A stretch of DNA of 27,845 nt from an uncultured Porphyromonadaceae bacterium (GTDB lineage Bacteria; Bacteroidota; Bacteroidia; Bacteroidales; Muribaculaceae): assembly GCA_947178245.1 (NCBI GenBank), contig CAMWXO010000005.1:1-27845 (forward strand), read 5' to 3'. The position numbers and the translations under genes were made by a program. The notes beneath the pieces are model-generated. The model saw nothing but the letters and a program-made list of their open reading frames with translations, had not been told where the DNA came from and searched no databases. Shown here in pieces: positions 13,264 through 20,921 of the stretch. Positions within the stretch are counted from its first letter, which is position 1. The number at the start of each line of letters is the position of its first letter.

Positions 13264-13809
13264 ATGAACGACGAAATGAAAAAGAACTGGCAGGACACCA
13301 ACGTCTCCATCCCGGGCTCGTCCGGCTCTTACGATGCCATCATCACGGGAAGAAGGAAAACCGCTCTCGATAACCTCGCACGTCGTTACTGCTGGTTTTC
13401 AAATATGGCATTGCTGTTTATGGTGCTTTGTCCGTGCTCCCTGTTTAACCTGCATCTGTTTCCCGATTCAAAGCATAGCATGCTGATGGTGATATGGTTC
13501 GGCAGTTTCTTCATGATAAGCTCCGTGATGGATCGCTGGCTTTATCATGGTGTCAGGAGCATCGATGTGGTCAGCATGCCGGTCTCTGAAGTTGTGGCTA
13601 AGGCCTTGTACTACAAGAAGTGGCATATATGGTTTATCTTTATTCTGCTTCCACTGGCACTTTCCTGCCTCGGGCTTATGGCTTATCTGATTGATGACAT
13701 CTATGTCCGCACCGGGATGATCCTGGGCTTCCTTGTGGGAGTTGCCCTCGGGGTGCGCCAGCTGCTCGCATTCCTGTCAGACTACCGCACCATCACGTCA
13801 GGAAAATAG
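13264..13809 (+). CDS. Four-helix membrane protein, candidate partner of the ECF sigma factor
   Basis: A 181-residue protein not assigned to a named family. An N-terminal cytoplasmic head (1-45) contains MKKNWQD and a basic GRRKTALDNLARRY segment. Four predicted membrane helices follow at roughly 46-65, 71-90, 120-143 and 148-168. It lacks a recognisable zinc anti-sigma (HxxxCxxC) motif. Its place directly after an ECF sigma gene, with a short soluble head plus helices, fits the unusual anti-sigma or sensor partners common in Bacteroidales; that role is inference from context. Confidence 0.7.
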   Translation: MNDEMKKNWQDTNVSIPGSSGSYDAIITGRRKTALDNLARRYCWFSNMALLFMVLCPCSLFNLHLFPDSKHSMLMVIWFGSFFMISSVMDRWLYHGVRSIDVVSMPVSEVVAKALYYKKWHIWFIFILLPLALSCLGLMAYLIDDIYVRTGMILGFLVGVALGVRQLLAFLSDYRTITSGK

Positions 13810-13826
13810 TAAACGCAATCATTCGT

Positions 13827-14456
13827 TCAGAAGCTGAAACTCAACATCGCTCCGGCGCTCGTATCACTCACCACGGGTACGAGCGCCGTTTCATGTTTCT
13901 TCATATAGGGATGGGTGAAGATCATGGCGCTTGCCGCGCCTATGGCTGCTCCTGCGGCTACGTCCCACCAGTGATGCTTCCTACCGTAGACACGTCCCCA
14001 TGCCGTGTAGGTGGAGAGCGTGTAGGCCGGGATGCTCCATTTCCATCCGTAGCGGCGCCCGATGTAGGTGGCGGCGGCGAAAGTCACGGCTGAATGCCCG
14101 GAGGGAAAAGAATGGTTGTTGCTGAAATCAGGGCGCTGCTCCTTGATGGAGTATTTCAGTATCAATGTCGCTCCTGCTGTGACGGCCGCGGTTAGCGCTC
14201 CCTCCTTCAGGCCTTCCCAGTCACGCTCCACGAGGGTCGCTGCAAGCGCAGCCGCCGGAAGGGCTACCGCCACGACATCGGTTGATGTCCGTATTCCCTT
14301 CTGTGTGCCCGTCGGCACGAAAGCGGGCTCTTCGCCGCGGCCGGCGAGCGGCATGATGCTGAATGCCATAATCATAATCACCATGATGATACGCTCCGCC
14401 GCGATTATTCTTTTTTTATCTTTTTCTGTCCTTAATTCATGTTTGTAGGCAGCCAT
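13827..14456 (-). CDS. PAP2-family membrane phosphatase
   Basis: A 209-residue phosphatidic-acid-phosphatase-type enzyme. All three catalytic motifs are visible: K-x6-RP in KYSIKEQRP, PSGH in NHSFPSGHSA, and R-x5-H-x3-D in GRVYGRKHHWWD. A hydrophobic segment near 22-38 (IIMVIMIMAFSIMPLAG) is a signal or anchor, and further helices follow. The substrate is probably a lipid phosphate or undecaprenyl pyrophosphate and cannot be told from sequence. ATG 14456 is taken; Met25 (14384) is a plausible alternative that would leave a cleaner signal peptide. It is divergent from the steroid-type operon, with a 59-base gap. Confidence 0.88.
   Translation of the reverse strand: MAAYKHELRTEKDKKRIIAAERIIMVIMIMAFSIMPLAGRGEEPAFVPTGTQKGIRTSTDVVAVALPAAALAATLVERDWEGLKEGALTAAVTAGATLILKYSIKEQRPDFSNNHSFPSGHSAVTFAAATYIGRRYGWKWSIPAYTLSTYTAWGRVYGRKHHWWDVAAGAAIGAASAMIFTHPYMKKHETALVPVVSDTSAGAMLSFSF
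13853..13888 (+). terminator. Strong hairpin inside the 3' end of the PAP2 gene, possible terminator of the sigma operon
   Basis: CGGCGCTCGTA (13853-13863) and TACGAGCGCCG (13878-13888) are perfectly complementary over 11 bp with a 14-base loop, followed on the plus strand by TTT only. It lies 44 bases after the stop of the membrane protein gene, within the convergent PAP2 coding sequence. The short T-run makes the terminator assignment moderate. Confidence 0.5.
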
Positions 14457-14457
14457 G

Positions 14458-14488
14458 TTGCAAATATCGTCAAATTTTAGTAATTTTG
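14458..14488 (+). promoter_or_regulatory. Promoter of the 5-alpha-reductase operon
   Basis: TTG (14458-14460), a 20-base spacer and TAATTTTG (14481-14488) match the Bacteroidota promoter form. The predicted start near 14495 leaves a ~20-base leader before ATG 14516. The -33 element overlaps the PAP2 start codon region, so the divergent genes share this DNA. Confidence 0.75.
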
Positions 14489-14515
14489 CATGGTTATTAA
14501 CACTCTTTTTATCTG

Positions 14516-15295
14516 ATGAACGGAATTTTCGACCCGATAGTTTTCCATTCAGTGGAATATATCATGATAGCCCTGGCTTTCGTGGTCTTTATCGCTTTAC
14601 GTTTCATCACTCCCGGCTACGGTATGTTCTATACTCCGAAATGGGGCCCTTCGGTGGGCAACCGGCTCGGATGGCTCGTCATGGAAGTTCCTGTCTTCAT
14701 CGCTATGGCTGCTCTATGGCTGCTTTCACCGCGCCGCAGCGAGCTCGCTCCCGCTGTGATGGCGACCATATTCATGATACATTACTTTCAGCGCTCCTTC
14801 ATATTTCCGCTTCTCATCAAGGGCAAGAGCCGTATGCCGCTCTGCATAGTGATGCTGGGGGCGATATTCAATCTCGTCAATGCTTACCTGATAGGAGGGT
14901 GGCTTTTCTATGTGGCGCCCGAGGGTGAATACACTCCGGCATGGCTCGCCGATCCGCGCTTTGTCGGCGGCGTCGTGCTCTTCTTCGCCGGAATGGCGGT
15001 CAATCTTCATTCCGATCATATCATCAGGCATCTGCGCAAACCCGGCGACCGCCGGCACTATATACCGCGGGGCGGAATGTTCCGCTATGTGACATCGGCC
15101 AACTATCTCGGCGAGCTGATGGAATGGATCGGTTTCGCTGTCCTCACGTGGTCGCTGCCGGGCGTGATATTCGCCTTGTGGACATTTGCCAACCTCGGGC
15201 CCCGGGCGCGCTCGCTTCACCAGAGATATATCGACGAATTCGGCGACGAATTCAGGGCCCTCAACAGAAAATACATCATTCCCTTTATATGGTGA
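14516..15295 (+). CDS. Steroid 5-alpha-reductase (3-oxo-5-alpha-steroid 4-dehydrogenase, SRD5A1-like)
   Basis: A 259-residue polytopic membrane enzyme closely resembling animal SRD5A1/2. These reduce the delta4 double bond of 3-oxo-delta4 steroids with NADPH. Matching blocks run through the whole length: Glu57 in LVMEVPVF, Tyr90 in IHYFQRSFIFP, then NAYLIGGWL, DPRFVGG, and the NADPH-binding part NLHSDHIIRHLRKPGD, IPRGGMFRYVTSANYLGE, MEWIGFA, ending in RKYIIPFIW. Glu57 and Tyr90 correspond to the catalytic Glu57/Tyr91 of human SRD5A2. About six to seven membrane helices are expected. The stop overlaps the next gene's start. The substrate in this organism is inferred: bile-acid or hormone 3-oxo-delta4 intermediates are likely. 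Confidence 0.9.
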   Translation: MNGIFDPIVFHSVEYIMIALAFVVFIALRFITPGYGMFYTPKWGPSVGNRLGWLVMEVPVFIAMAALWLLSPRRSELAPAVMATIFMIHYFQRSFIFPLLIKGKSRMPLCIVMLGAIFNLVNAYLIGGWLFYVAPEGEYTPAWLADPRFVGGVVLFFAGMAVNLHSDHIIRHLRKPGDRRHYIPRGGMFRYVTSANYLGELMEWIGFAVLTWSLPGVIFALWTFANLGPRARSLHQRYIDEFGDEFRALNRKYIIPFIW

Positions 15296-16518
15296 CTTCG
15301 CTCGACACTCTCTTCTCTCCGGCCGAAATCGGCCCCGTTACCATTCCCAACCGTGCCATACGCAGCGCTGCGTTCGAGGGTATGGGTAAGGACAATAACC
15401 CTACCGACATGCTGCGCGATTATCACTGGAGTGTGGCTGCGGGAGGAGTGGGCATGACCACCCTCGCATACGCAGGTATCAACCGCTCGGCGCTCTCGTT
15501 CGACACTCAGTTGTGGCTCAGGCCGGAGATTGCGCCCTCGCTCAGGCTAATCACCGACGGCATACATCAGCGAGGTGCAAAAGCCTCGATTCAGATTGGG
15601 CATTGCGGCAACATGACCCATATCAAGACTGCCGGAGGAATTCCCGTGGGAGCGTCCACGGGGTTCAATCTCTACAGCCCCACAATAGTGCGCGGCCTCG
15701 GCAAAGACGAACTGAAGATGATGGCACGCGATTTCGGCGACGCGGTGCGCACTGCCCGCGATGCCGGGTTCGACTGTGTGGAGGTGCACGCCGGCCATGG
15801 CTATCTGATTTCCCAGTTCCTCTCGCCCTACACCAATCACAGGCGCGACGAATTCGGAGGCTCGCTCGATGCGCGCATGCGTTTCATGCGTCTCTGCATG
15901 GAAGAGGTGATGAAGGCAGCCGGCTCCGATATGGGTGTGCTTGTCAAGACCAATATGCGAGATGGGTTCAAGGGCGGCCTCGAGATCGACGACTGTCTCA
16001 CTGTGGCCCGTGAACTTGAGCAGCTTGGTGCGCACGCCCTGGTGCTCAGCGGCGGATTTGTGAGCAAGGCACCGATGTATGTGATGCGCGGAGAGATGCC
16101 GATAGTAAGCATGACCCACTATATGCGCCAGTGGTGGCTCAAGTTGGGAGTGCGTATGGTAGGGAAGTATATGATCCCTAAGGTGCCGTTCAAGCCCCTC
16201 TATTTTCTTGAAGACGCCAGGAGGTTTCGCGCCGCGCTCAGTCTTCCGCTCGTCTATGTGGGCGGCGTGGTGGATGGTGCCGGCATCGGGCAGGTGCTTG
16301 GCGAGGGATTTGAATTCGTGCAGATGGGCAGGGCTCTCCTGCGCGAGCCGGACTTCATCAACAGGCTCAGGAATGAGGCGTCGCATCATTGCGGATGCGA
16401 GCATGTGAATTACTGCATAGCGAGGATGTATTCGCGCGAGATGGCTTGCCATTGCACCCTTCCCGATCTCCCGAAGAATATTCGGAAGGAAATCAACCGA
16501 ATCAAGGAGCAGGGATGA
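15289..16518 (+). CDS. Old-Yellow-Enzyme family NADH:flavin oxidoreductase, candidate steroid 5-beta-reductase
   Basis: A 409-residue FMN TIM-barrel enoate reductase. Core motifs are IPNRAIRSA near the N-terminus, the active-site pair His167/His170 with Tyr172 in VEVHAGHGYLISQFLSP, NHRRDEFGGSLDARMRF, and the C-terminal flavin phosphate site VGGVVDG with FVQMGRALL. It is single-domain and lacks the FAD-binding extension of BaiCD. The tail has Cys368, 370, 376, 387 and 389 around CEHVNYC, like the CxHCNxC iron-sulfur motif but with one Cys replaced by Val373. The frame is open far upstream, but ATG 15289 overlaps the 5-alpha-reductase stop by 7 bases and begins the domain. A 5-beta-reductase role is inferred from its neighbours. 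Confidence 0.88.
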   Translation: MVTSLDTLFSPAEIGPVTIPNRAIRSAAFEGMGKDNNPTDMLRDYHWSVAAGGVGMTTLAYAGINRSALSFDTQLWLRPEIAPSLRLITDGIHQRGAKASIQIGHCGNMTHIKTAGGIPVGASTGFNLYSPTIVRGLGKDELKMMARDFGDAVRTARDAGFDCVEVHAGHGYLISQFLSPYTNHRRDEFGGSLDARMRFMRLCMEEVMKAAGSDMGVLVKTNMRDGFKGGLEIDDCLTVARELEQLGAHALVLSGGFVSKAPMYVMRGEMPIVSMTHYMRQWWLKLGVRMVGKYMIPKVPFKPLYFLEDARRFRAALSLPLVYVGGVVDGAGIGQVLGEGFEFVQMGRALLREPDFINRLRNEASHHCGCEHVNYCIARMYSREMACHCTLPDLPKNIRKEINRIKEQG

Positions 16519-17321
16519 GAAAGGAATCGCTGTCAGGGAAATGGGCTCTTGTCACAGGGGCCGACGGCGGCATCGGCATCAACTTCTGCCGTGCGCTCGC
16601 CGGGAGAGGATGCTCGTTAGTGATGGTGAGCGTCACCACCGACGCGCTGCGTGAGGCTGCCGAAGAAATCGGCCGCACTTATGGAGTAGAGGCTGTGGCT
16701 CTCACGCTTGATCTCGCCGCCCATGATGCTCCTGATGTCATAGATGATTTCCTTGCCGGGAAGGGAATAGAGATAGACTTTCTCATCAACAATGCGGGAA
16801 TCTTTAACTTCCGGGAGACGGCTGATCTCTCCGACTCCAGGATTGAGGCTTTCATAAATCTACATGTGCGCGCCACTACCATGCTGAGCGTGCGTTTCGC
16901 GCGTCGTTTCAAGGAGCGCGGCTCGGGACGCATACTCAATATGTCGTCGATGTCGTGCTGGATGCCGATGCCGGGTCTTGCCATGTATGCCTCCACCAAG
17001 GCATATATACGTGTGTTCACACGTTCGCTTCATTATGAGTTGAAAGACTACGGATGCTCTGCTACGGTAGCGGCTCCCGGTGGCATCGCCACTTCTCTCT
17101 TCGGCCTTCCTGCCAATCTCACGCGCCTGGCTCTGCGCCTCGGTGCGCTGCAGACGCCCGAAAAAGTGGCGGAGCATGCCGTAAGGGCTATGCTGAAGGG
17201 AAAGAAGCAATACATCAACGGCTTGCTCAATCGCTTCGCTATTTTCTTTGTCGGCTGCTTGCCCGATTGGGCGCGGATGCAGGTGAAACGTCGCTTGCTC
17301 GACAAAGGTATTCAGAAATAA
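16515..17321 (+). CDS. Short-chain dehydrogenase/reductase, candidate hydroxysteroid dehydrogenase
   Basis: A 268-residue classical SDR. The nucleotide site TGADGGIG is at 14-21, NNAG at 92-95, the catalytic Ser144/145 in LNMSSMS, and Tyr158/Lys162 in YASTK. A hydrophobic C-terminal patch (about 233-250, INGLLNRFAIFFVGCLP) suggests membrane association, as in steroid or lipid SDRs. It starts with an ATGA overlap of the OYE gene. Next to a 5-alpha-reductase and an OYE reductase it is the natural candidate to interconvert the 3-oxo and 3-hydroxy groups (3-beta or 3-alpha). The stereospecificity cannot be read from sequence. Confidence 0.87.
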   Translation: MRKESLSGKWALVTGADGGIGINFCRALAGRGCSLVMVSVTTDALREAAEEIGRTYGVEAVALTLDLAAHDAPDVIDDFLAGKGIEIDFLINNAGIFNFRETADLSDSRIEAFINLHVRATTMLSVRFARRFKERGSGRILNMSSMSCWMPMPGLAMYASTKAYIRVFTRSLHYELKDYGCSATVAAPGGIATSLFGLPANLTRLALRLGALQTPEKVAEHAVRAMLKGKKQYINGLLNRFAIFFVGCLPDWARMQVKRRLLDKGIQK

Positions 17322-17334
17322 ATCCTTGCATTTC

Positions 17335-20300
17335 ATGTCCCTCCTCAGGAAAACCCCGGCAGTAGCGTTTCTTCTGGCGCTTGTCACCTACTGGCTCACG
17401 TGCGATCCCGGAGCGTCTTACTGGGACTGCCCGGAATATCTTGTCACTGCACTTCGCCTTGAGATAGGGCATGCGCCCGGCAATCCCGGTTGGGCCCTCG
17501 CGCACCGGTTCGCGTCATGCTTTTTCACCGATCCTGCTTTGCAGACAAGGGTCGTCAACATGATGTCGGGCCTCTTCTCCGCTTTGGCTGTGGGTTTCCT
17601 ATGCAGCATCTCGATGTCGCTGATGCGTTGGCTTTGGCCTGCAAGTGGACGAGGCCGTTGGCGCATGTCTGCTATTGCCCTTGCCTCCCTCTGCGGCTCT
17701 CTTTCCCTCGCATGGTCTGATTCCATCTGGTATAGCGCTGTTGAAGCGGAAGTATACGCCATGTCGCTCTTCCTCTCGTCGCTCACCGTGTGGATGGCTC
17801 TCAAATGGGCGTTCTCGTTTTCGCGGGCTGCACGTGCCCGATGGGTTATAGCCCTGGCTTATATAATAGGGTTTTCGGTGGGCGTTCACCAACTCAACCT
17901 ACTCGCGCTACCAGCCATAGCCCTCATCATGCTTTTCAGAAGCCGGCATAAGGTCAGTTTTCTGCAAGCCTTGTTAGCTCTTCTTGCAGGATGCCTTGCT
18001 GTCGTAGCTATCTTGAAGGGTCTTATGCCCGGTTCGGTGGCATTGGCGGGTCTGGCTGATCTTTTCGCTGTAAACACCCTCGGGCTGCCGTTCTGGTCTG
18101 GTGCGATTACCTTCTGGGTGCTCGTTCTTTGTCTTGTAGTGACGGCTGCGGTTGCGGTGAGTCGGCGGTGGCACTCCGCTGGCACCGTATTGTGGTGTCT
18201 GGCGGCTGTGATGGTGGGTTATTCAGTCTATATCATTATCCCTCTCAGGGCATGCGCCAATCCTCCCGTGAATGAGGGTAATCCGTCTGATATCTTCCGG
18301 CTGGCCGATTATCTCGACCGGCGGCAGTATGCGAAGGCCCCACTTTTCTACGGCCGGACTCCTTTCAGCGAGACGATGCGGCTGGAGAGTGTTTCGGTGA
18401 ATCCCGCAGGCGATACGGTGCGCGACTACAGCCGCAACGCGATGAAGGTTGAGCGCCGCGACTGGCGCCCGATGATGAGAGGGGGCAGGATACCTGACAG
18501 ATCACGTTTTCTGACAGATTCCGACCGAGATCGTAATTCGCGCATGGCATCCGACACCGCGCCCCATGGGTATGTGGTGGCCGGATTCCTCACTAAACCT
18601 GTCACTACTCCCGAACTCGATATGTGGCTGCCGCGCATCTACGCTCCCGGGCCCGACAACCTGAAAGCCTACGGAGACTGGACCGGTATGGATTCAGCCT
18701 CTATGGTGAAGGTGAGGATATCGGAGGCTTTCGACAGTCTGGGCCGTCCGGTGCCGTTGCGGGCGGCCGATGGGGCCATGATGGAGCGATTCGCTCTCAG
18801 GCCTACCTATGTGCAGTCTCTCTCATACCTTGTCGGTTATCAGATTGGGTATATGTATCTGCGTTATCTGATGTGGAATTTCGCGGGGCGGCAAAACGAT
18901 GTGCCTTCTACCGGAGAGATAGACCACGGCAATTTCCTTACCGGTCTCAGCCCGCTCGACGACCTGATGCTCGGCGACACATCTTCAATGCCGCCGGAAC
19001 TGGGAAGCGGAAACCGTGGCTACAACCGTTATTGGTCTGTTCCCTTCCTTATCGGGCTGCTCGGTATCATATTCCTGTTTCGTGGAAAGGGGAGGGGATT
19101 GTTGCGGATGCGTATGCGTCGCGCTGCATGGGTGAGCCTGGTGCTTTTCCTGATGACCGGCGTGGCGATAGTTTTCTACCTTAATCAGTCGCCGGGCGAA
19201 CCTCGTGAGCGTGACTACTCTTTCCTCGGAAGTTTCTGGGTTTTCGCTTTCTGGATCTCGGCCGGAATGCTGATGCTGCTGCGTGCAGCCCGCACGCGCA
19301 TTGCGAGGGTGCTTCTTGCGTGCGGTGTGTGCGCTGTTCCCGTATGGATGCTGGCCGAGAATCTTGACGACCACGACCGTTCAGGCCGGAGCGCGACACT
19401 TGATTTTGCAGAAAATCTGCTGAACTCCCTCGATGAGGATGCAATAATCTTTGTGGATGGAGATAACTATATCTTCCCGCTCTGGTATGCTCAGGAAGTG
19501 ATGGGAGTGCGGCGCGACGTGACGGTTATATGCTGCGCCTATCTCGGCAGTGACTGGTATGTGGCGCAACTCCTGACTCCTCGCTATGATGCCGACGGGC
19601 TGCGCATGGTGGCTACCTATCCTGATATCGCTCTCGGAAATTTCAACCTTTTCCGTCTCCCTTCGGTAGCCGCCTCTGATACTCTTGATGCGATCGATGC
19701 CCTGAAGCGTCTGTATGCCGACAGCGCCCCGATACCGGCCATGCACTCGCGTTATCTTTCCTTTGGGAATGACTCAACCCGGCGCTGGGTATTAGACCTC
19801 ACGCAGATTCCCAGTCGGTCGGCCGGCTCCATCGCGTCTTTGCGCGAACTTGCCGCCATCGACATCATAGCATCCAACGAAGTATCGCGCTATCCGCGTC
19901 CGGTCTATTGGCAGCAGAATGTCGGGAAAAGTAAGTTCTATGGTTTCTATCCCCACACTCGTCAGGAACTCTTCACCCGCCGGCTCATGCCTCTCGCCCC
20001 CGACTCTCTTGTCCTCACATCGGAGGCGCTTGATGCCCTTCCGTTGCTCAAATGGGGTGGTCTTGAGCGGTCGCCATATCCCGGGCCGGATGTCACTGAA
20101 GAGATGCGCCGGCAGCGTTCAGCCCTTCTGCATCTCGCCGACGCCCTCAGGGCGGAAGGGCGGCATGATCAGGCGCTGCACGTGGTCCGCACGGCCATCG
20201 TCAGATTCCCTTCGGGGCTCATTCCCTACGCCATCCGCTCTCATTCCGACAGCGTCTATTTTGAAGCGCGTCGTGCCGCCGCCATATTGCGCGAGAGCGG

Positions 20301-20463
20301 CACTGCCATGTCTGATTCGGCGGCGGTCAGTCAGGCTGCGGCAATACTCCGTGACGATTCGCTCCGCACCCAAGCGTTTCAGCGCTATCGCCGCGCCTTA
20401 CCCCCATCACGCCGCTCCGCCCTCTCCTCCGACACCCGCAACCACACCATCCCCTCTAATTGA
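17335..20463 (+). CDS. DUF2723 membrane protein (TMEM260-type, GT-C glycosyltransferase-like)
   Basis: A 1042-residue polytopic protein. The N-terminal DUF2723 signature is seen as CDPGASYWDCPEYLVTA followed by LEIGHAPGNPGWALAHRF; the acidic Asp and Glu there are the expected catalytic residues of a GT-C fold. About ten membrane helices lie in 1-300 and 560-700, including SPGEPRERDYSFLGSFW, a conserved Bacteroidota block. The C-terminal ~350 residues are soluble and helical (TPR-like), after a DGDNYIFPLWYAQEV block. The human relative TMEM260 is a protein O-mannosyltransferase, so a surface glycosylation role is plausible. The frame can begin at TTG 17326; ATG 17335 is preferred. It follows the SDR gene by 13 bases and is probably co-transcribed. 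Confidence 0.85.
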   Translation: MSLLRKTPAVAFLLALVTYWLTCDPGASYWDCPEYLVTALRLEIGHAPGNPGWALAHRFASCFFTDPALQTRVVNMMSGLFSALAVGFLCSISMSLMRWLWPASGRGRWRMSAIALASLCGSLSLAWSDSIWYSAVEAEVYAMSLFLSSLTVWMALKWAFSFSRAARARWVIALAYIIGFSVGVHQLNLLALPAIALIMLFRSRHKVSFLQALLALLAGCLAVVAILKGLMPGSVALAGLADLFAVNTLGLPFWSGAITFWVLVLCLVVTAAVAVSRRWHSAGTVLWCLAAVMVGYSVYIIIPLRACANPPVNEGNPSDIFRLADYLDRRQYAKAPLFYGRTPFSETMRLESVSVNPAGDTVRDYSRNAMKVERRDWRPMMRGGRIPDRSRFLTDSDRDRNSRMASDTAPHGYVVAGFLTKPVTTPELDMWLPRIYAPGPDNLKAYGDWTGMDSASMVKVRISEAFDSLGRPVPLRAADGAMMERFALRPTYVQSLSYLVGYQIGYMYLRYLMWNFAGRQNDVPSTGEIDHGNFLTGLSPLDDLMLGDTSSMPPELGSGNRGYNRYWSVPFLIGLLGIIFLFRGKGRGLLRMRMRRAAWVSLVLFLMTGVAIVFYLNQSPGEPRERDYSFLGSFWVFAFWISAGMLMLLRAARTRIARVLLACGVCAVPVWMLAENLDDHDRSGRSATLDFAENLLNSLDEDAIIFVDGDNYIFPLWYAQEVMGVRRDVTVICCAYLGSDWYVAQLLTPRYDADGLRMVATYPDIALGNFNLFRLPSVAASDTLDAIDALKRLYADSAPIPAMHSRYLSFGNDSTRRWVLDLTQIPSRSAGSIASLRELAAIDIIASNEVSRYPRPVYWQQNVGKSKFYGFYPHTRQELFTRRLMPLAPDSLVLTSEALDALPLLKWGGLERSPYPGPDVTEEMRRQRSALLHLADALRAEGRHDQALHVVRTAIVRFPSGLIPYAIRSHSDSVYFEARRAAAILRESGTAMSDSAAVSQAAAILRDDSLRTQAFQRYRRALPPSRRSALSSDTRNHTIPSN

Positions 20464-20501
20464 GATTTGCTCCGCTGATAACTTTTCTTTATCACTACTG
20501 C

Positions 20502-20580
20502 GAGCTTCAGCTCACCAATCCTCAATTCTCCATTCTCCATTCTCAATTATTGAAGTTCCCAAATCCCCATTCCCAAATAT
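20502..20580. repeat. Short GAGCTTCAGCTC palindrome plus heptamer tract after the DUF2723 gene
   Basis: GAGCT-TC-AGCTC (20502-20513) is followed by CATTCTC/CATTCCC words to 20580. The same palindrome type, with a longer 8-bp stem, recurs at 21261-21278, also next to a heptamer word, and a GC-rich version is at 12146-12165. No T-run makes it a normal terminator. Confidence 0.6.
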
Positions 20581-20921
20581 CATTCCAGGCCAAGTTCTCG
20601 GATCTTTTTCTGAATGATATGCACATCCACGGTGGAATAATCTGCTTTGTCATATATATCCATAAGATAAACTTTTCCGTCATTCTCAGATACTATGACA
20701 GTGTAGGTTATCACTCTTGCTCCGCCCGATTTCCCACGTCCTTTTGAAGTGATGGCCATACGCATTTTTCTTATGCCCGGACTCAGTTCATCTCCTTGCA
20801 TAGGATTCTCCCTGATGGAATCCGCAAAATTTTTAAGATCCTGCTTTAGAGAACTGTATCTTTTGGATAGTTTTTTCAGGCTTCGGCGAAAATCATCTGT
20901 CGCTGTTATTTCAAAGTTCAT
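20580..20921 (-). CDS. RelE/ParE-family toxin
   Basis: A 113-residue toxin of the RelE/ParE superfamily. It has the ITATDDFRRSLKKLSKRYSSL N-terminal helices (split over two), then the family block IRKMRMAITSKGRGKSGGAR and VITYTVIV, and ends with YLMDIYDKADYSTV. The Bacteroidales version of this family keeps the KGKSGGARV motif. It probably cleaves ribosome-bound mRNA, though gyrase poisoning (ParE-like) is not excluded. The start overlaps the antitoxin gene by 11 bases, giving an antitoxin-first operon. Confidence 0.88.
   Translation of the reverse strand: MNFEITATDDFRRSLKKLSKRYSSLKQDLKNFADSIRENPMQGDELSPGIRKMRMAITSKGRGKSGGARVITYTVIVSENDGKVYLMDIYDKADYSTVDVHIIQKKIRELGLE

Noticed and set aside
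14941..15288. Upstream extension of the OYE reading frame
   Set aside because: The frame is open but overlaps the 5-alpha-reductase and encodes Arg-rich nonsense; the domain starts at ATG 15289.
15547..16452. 301-residue minus-strand ORF
   Set aside because: It lies entirely opposite the OYE reductase and has a His-rich, domain-free sequence typical of a shadow frame.
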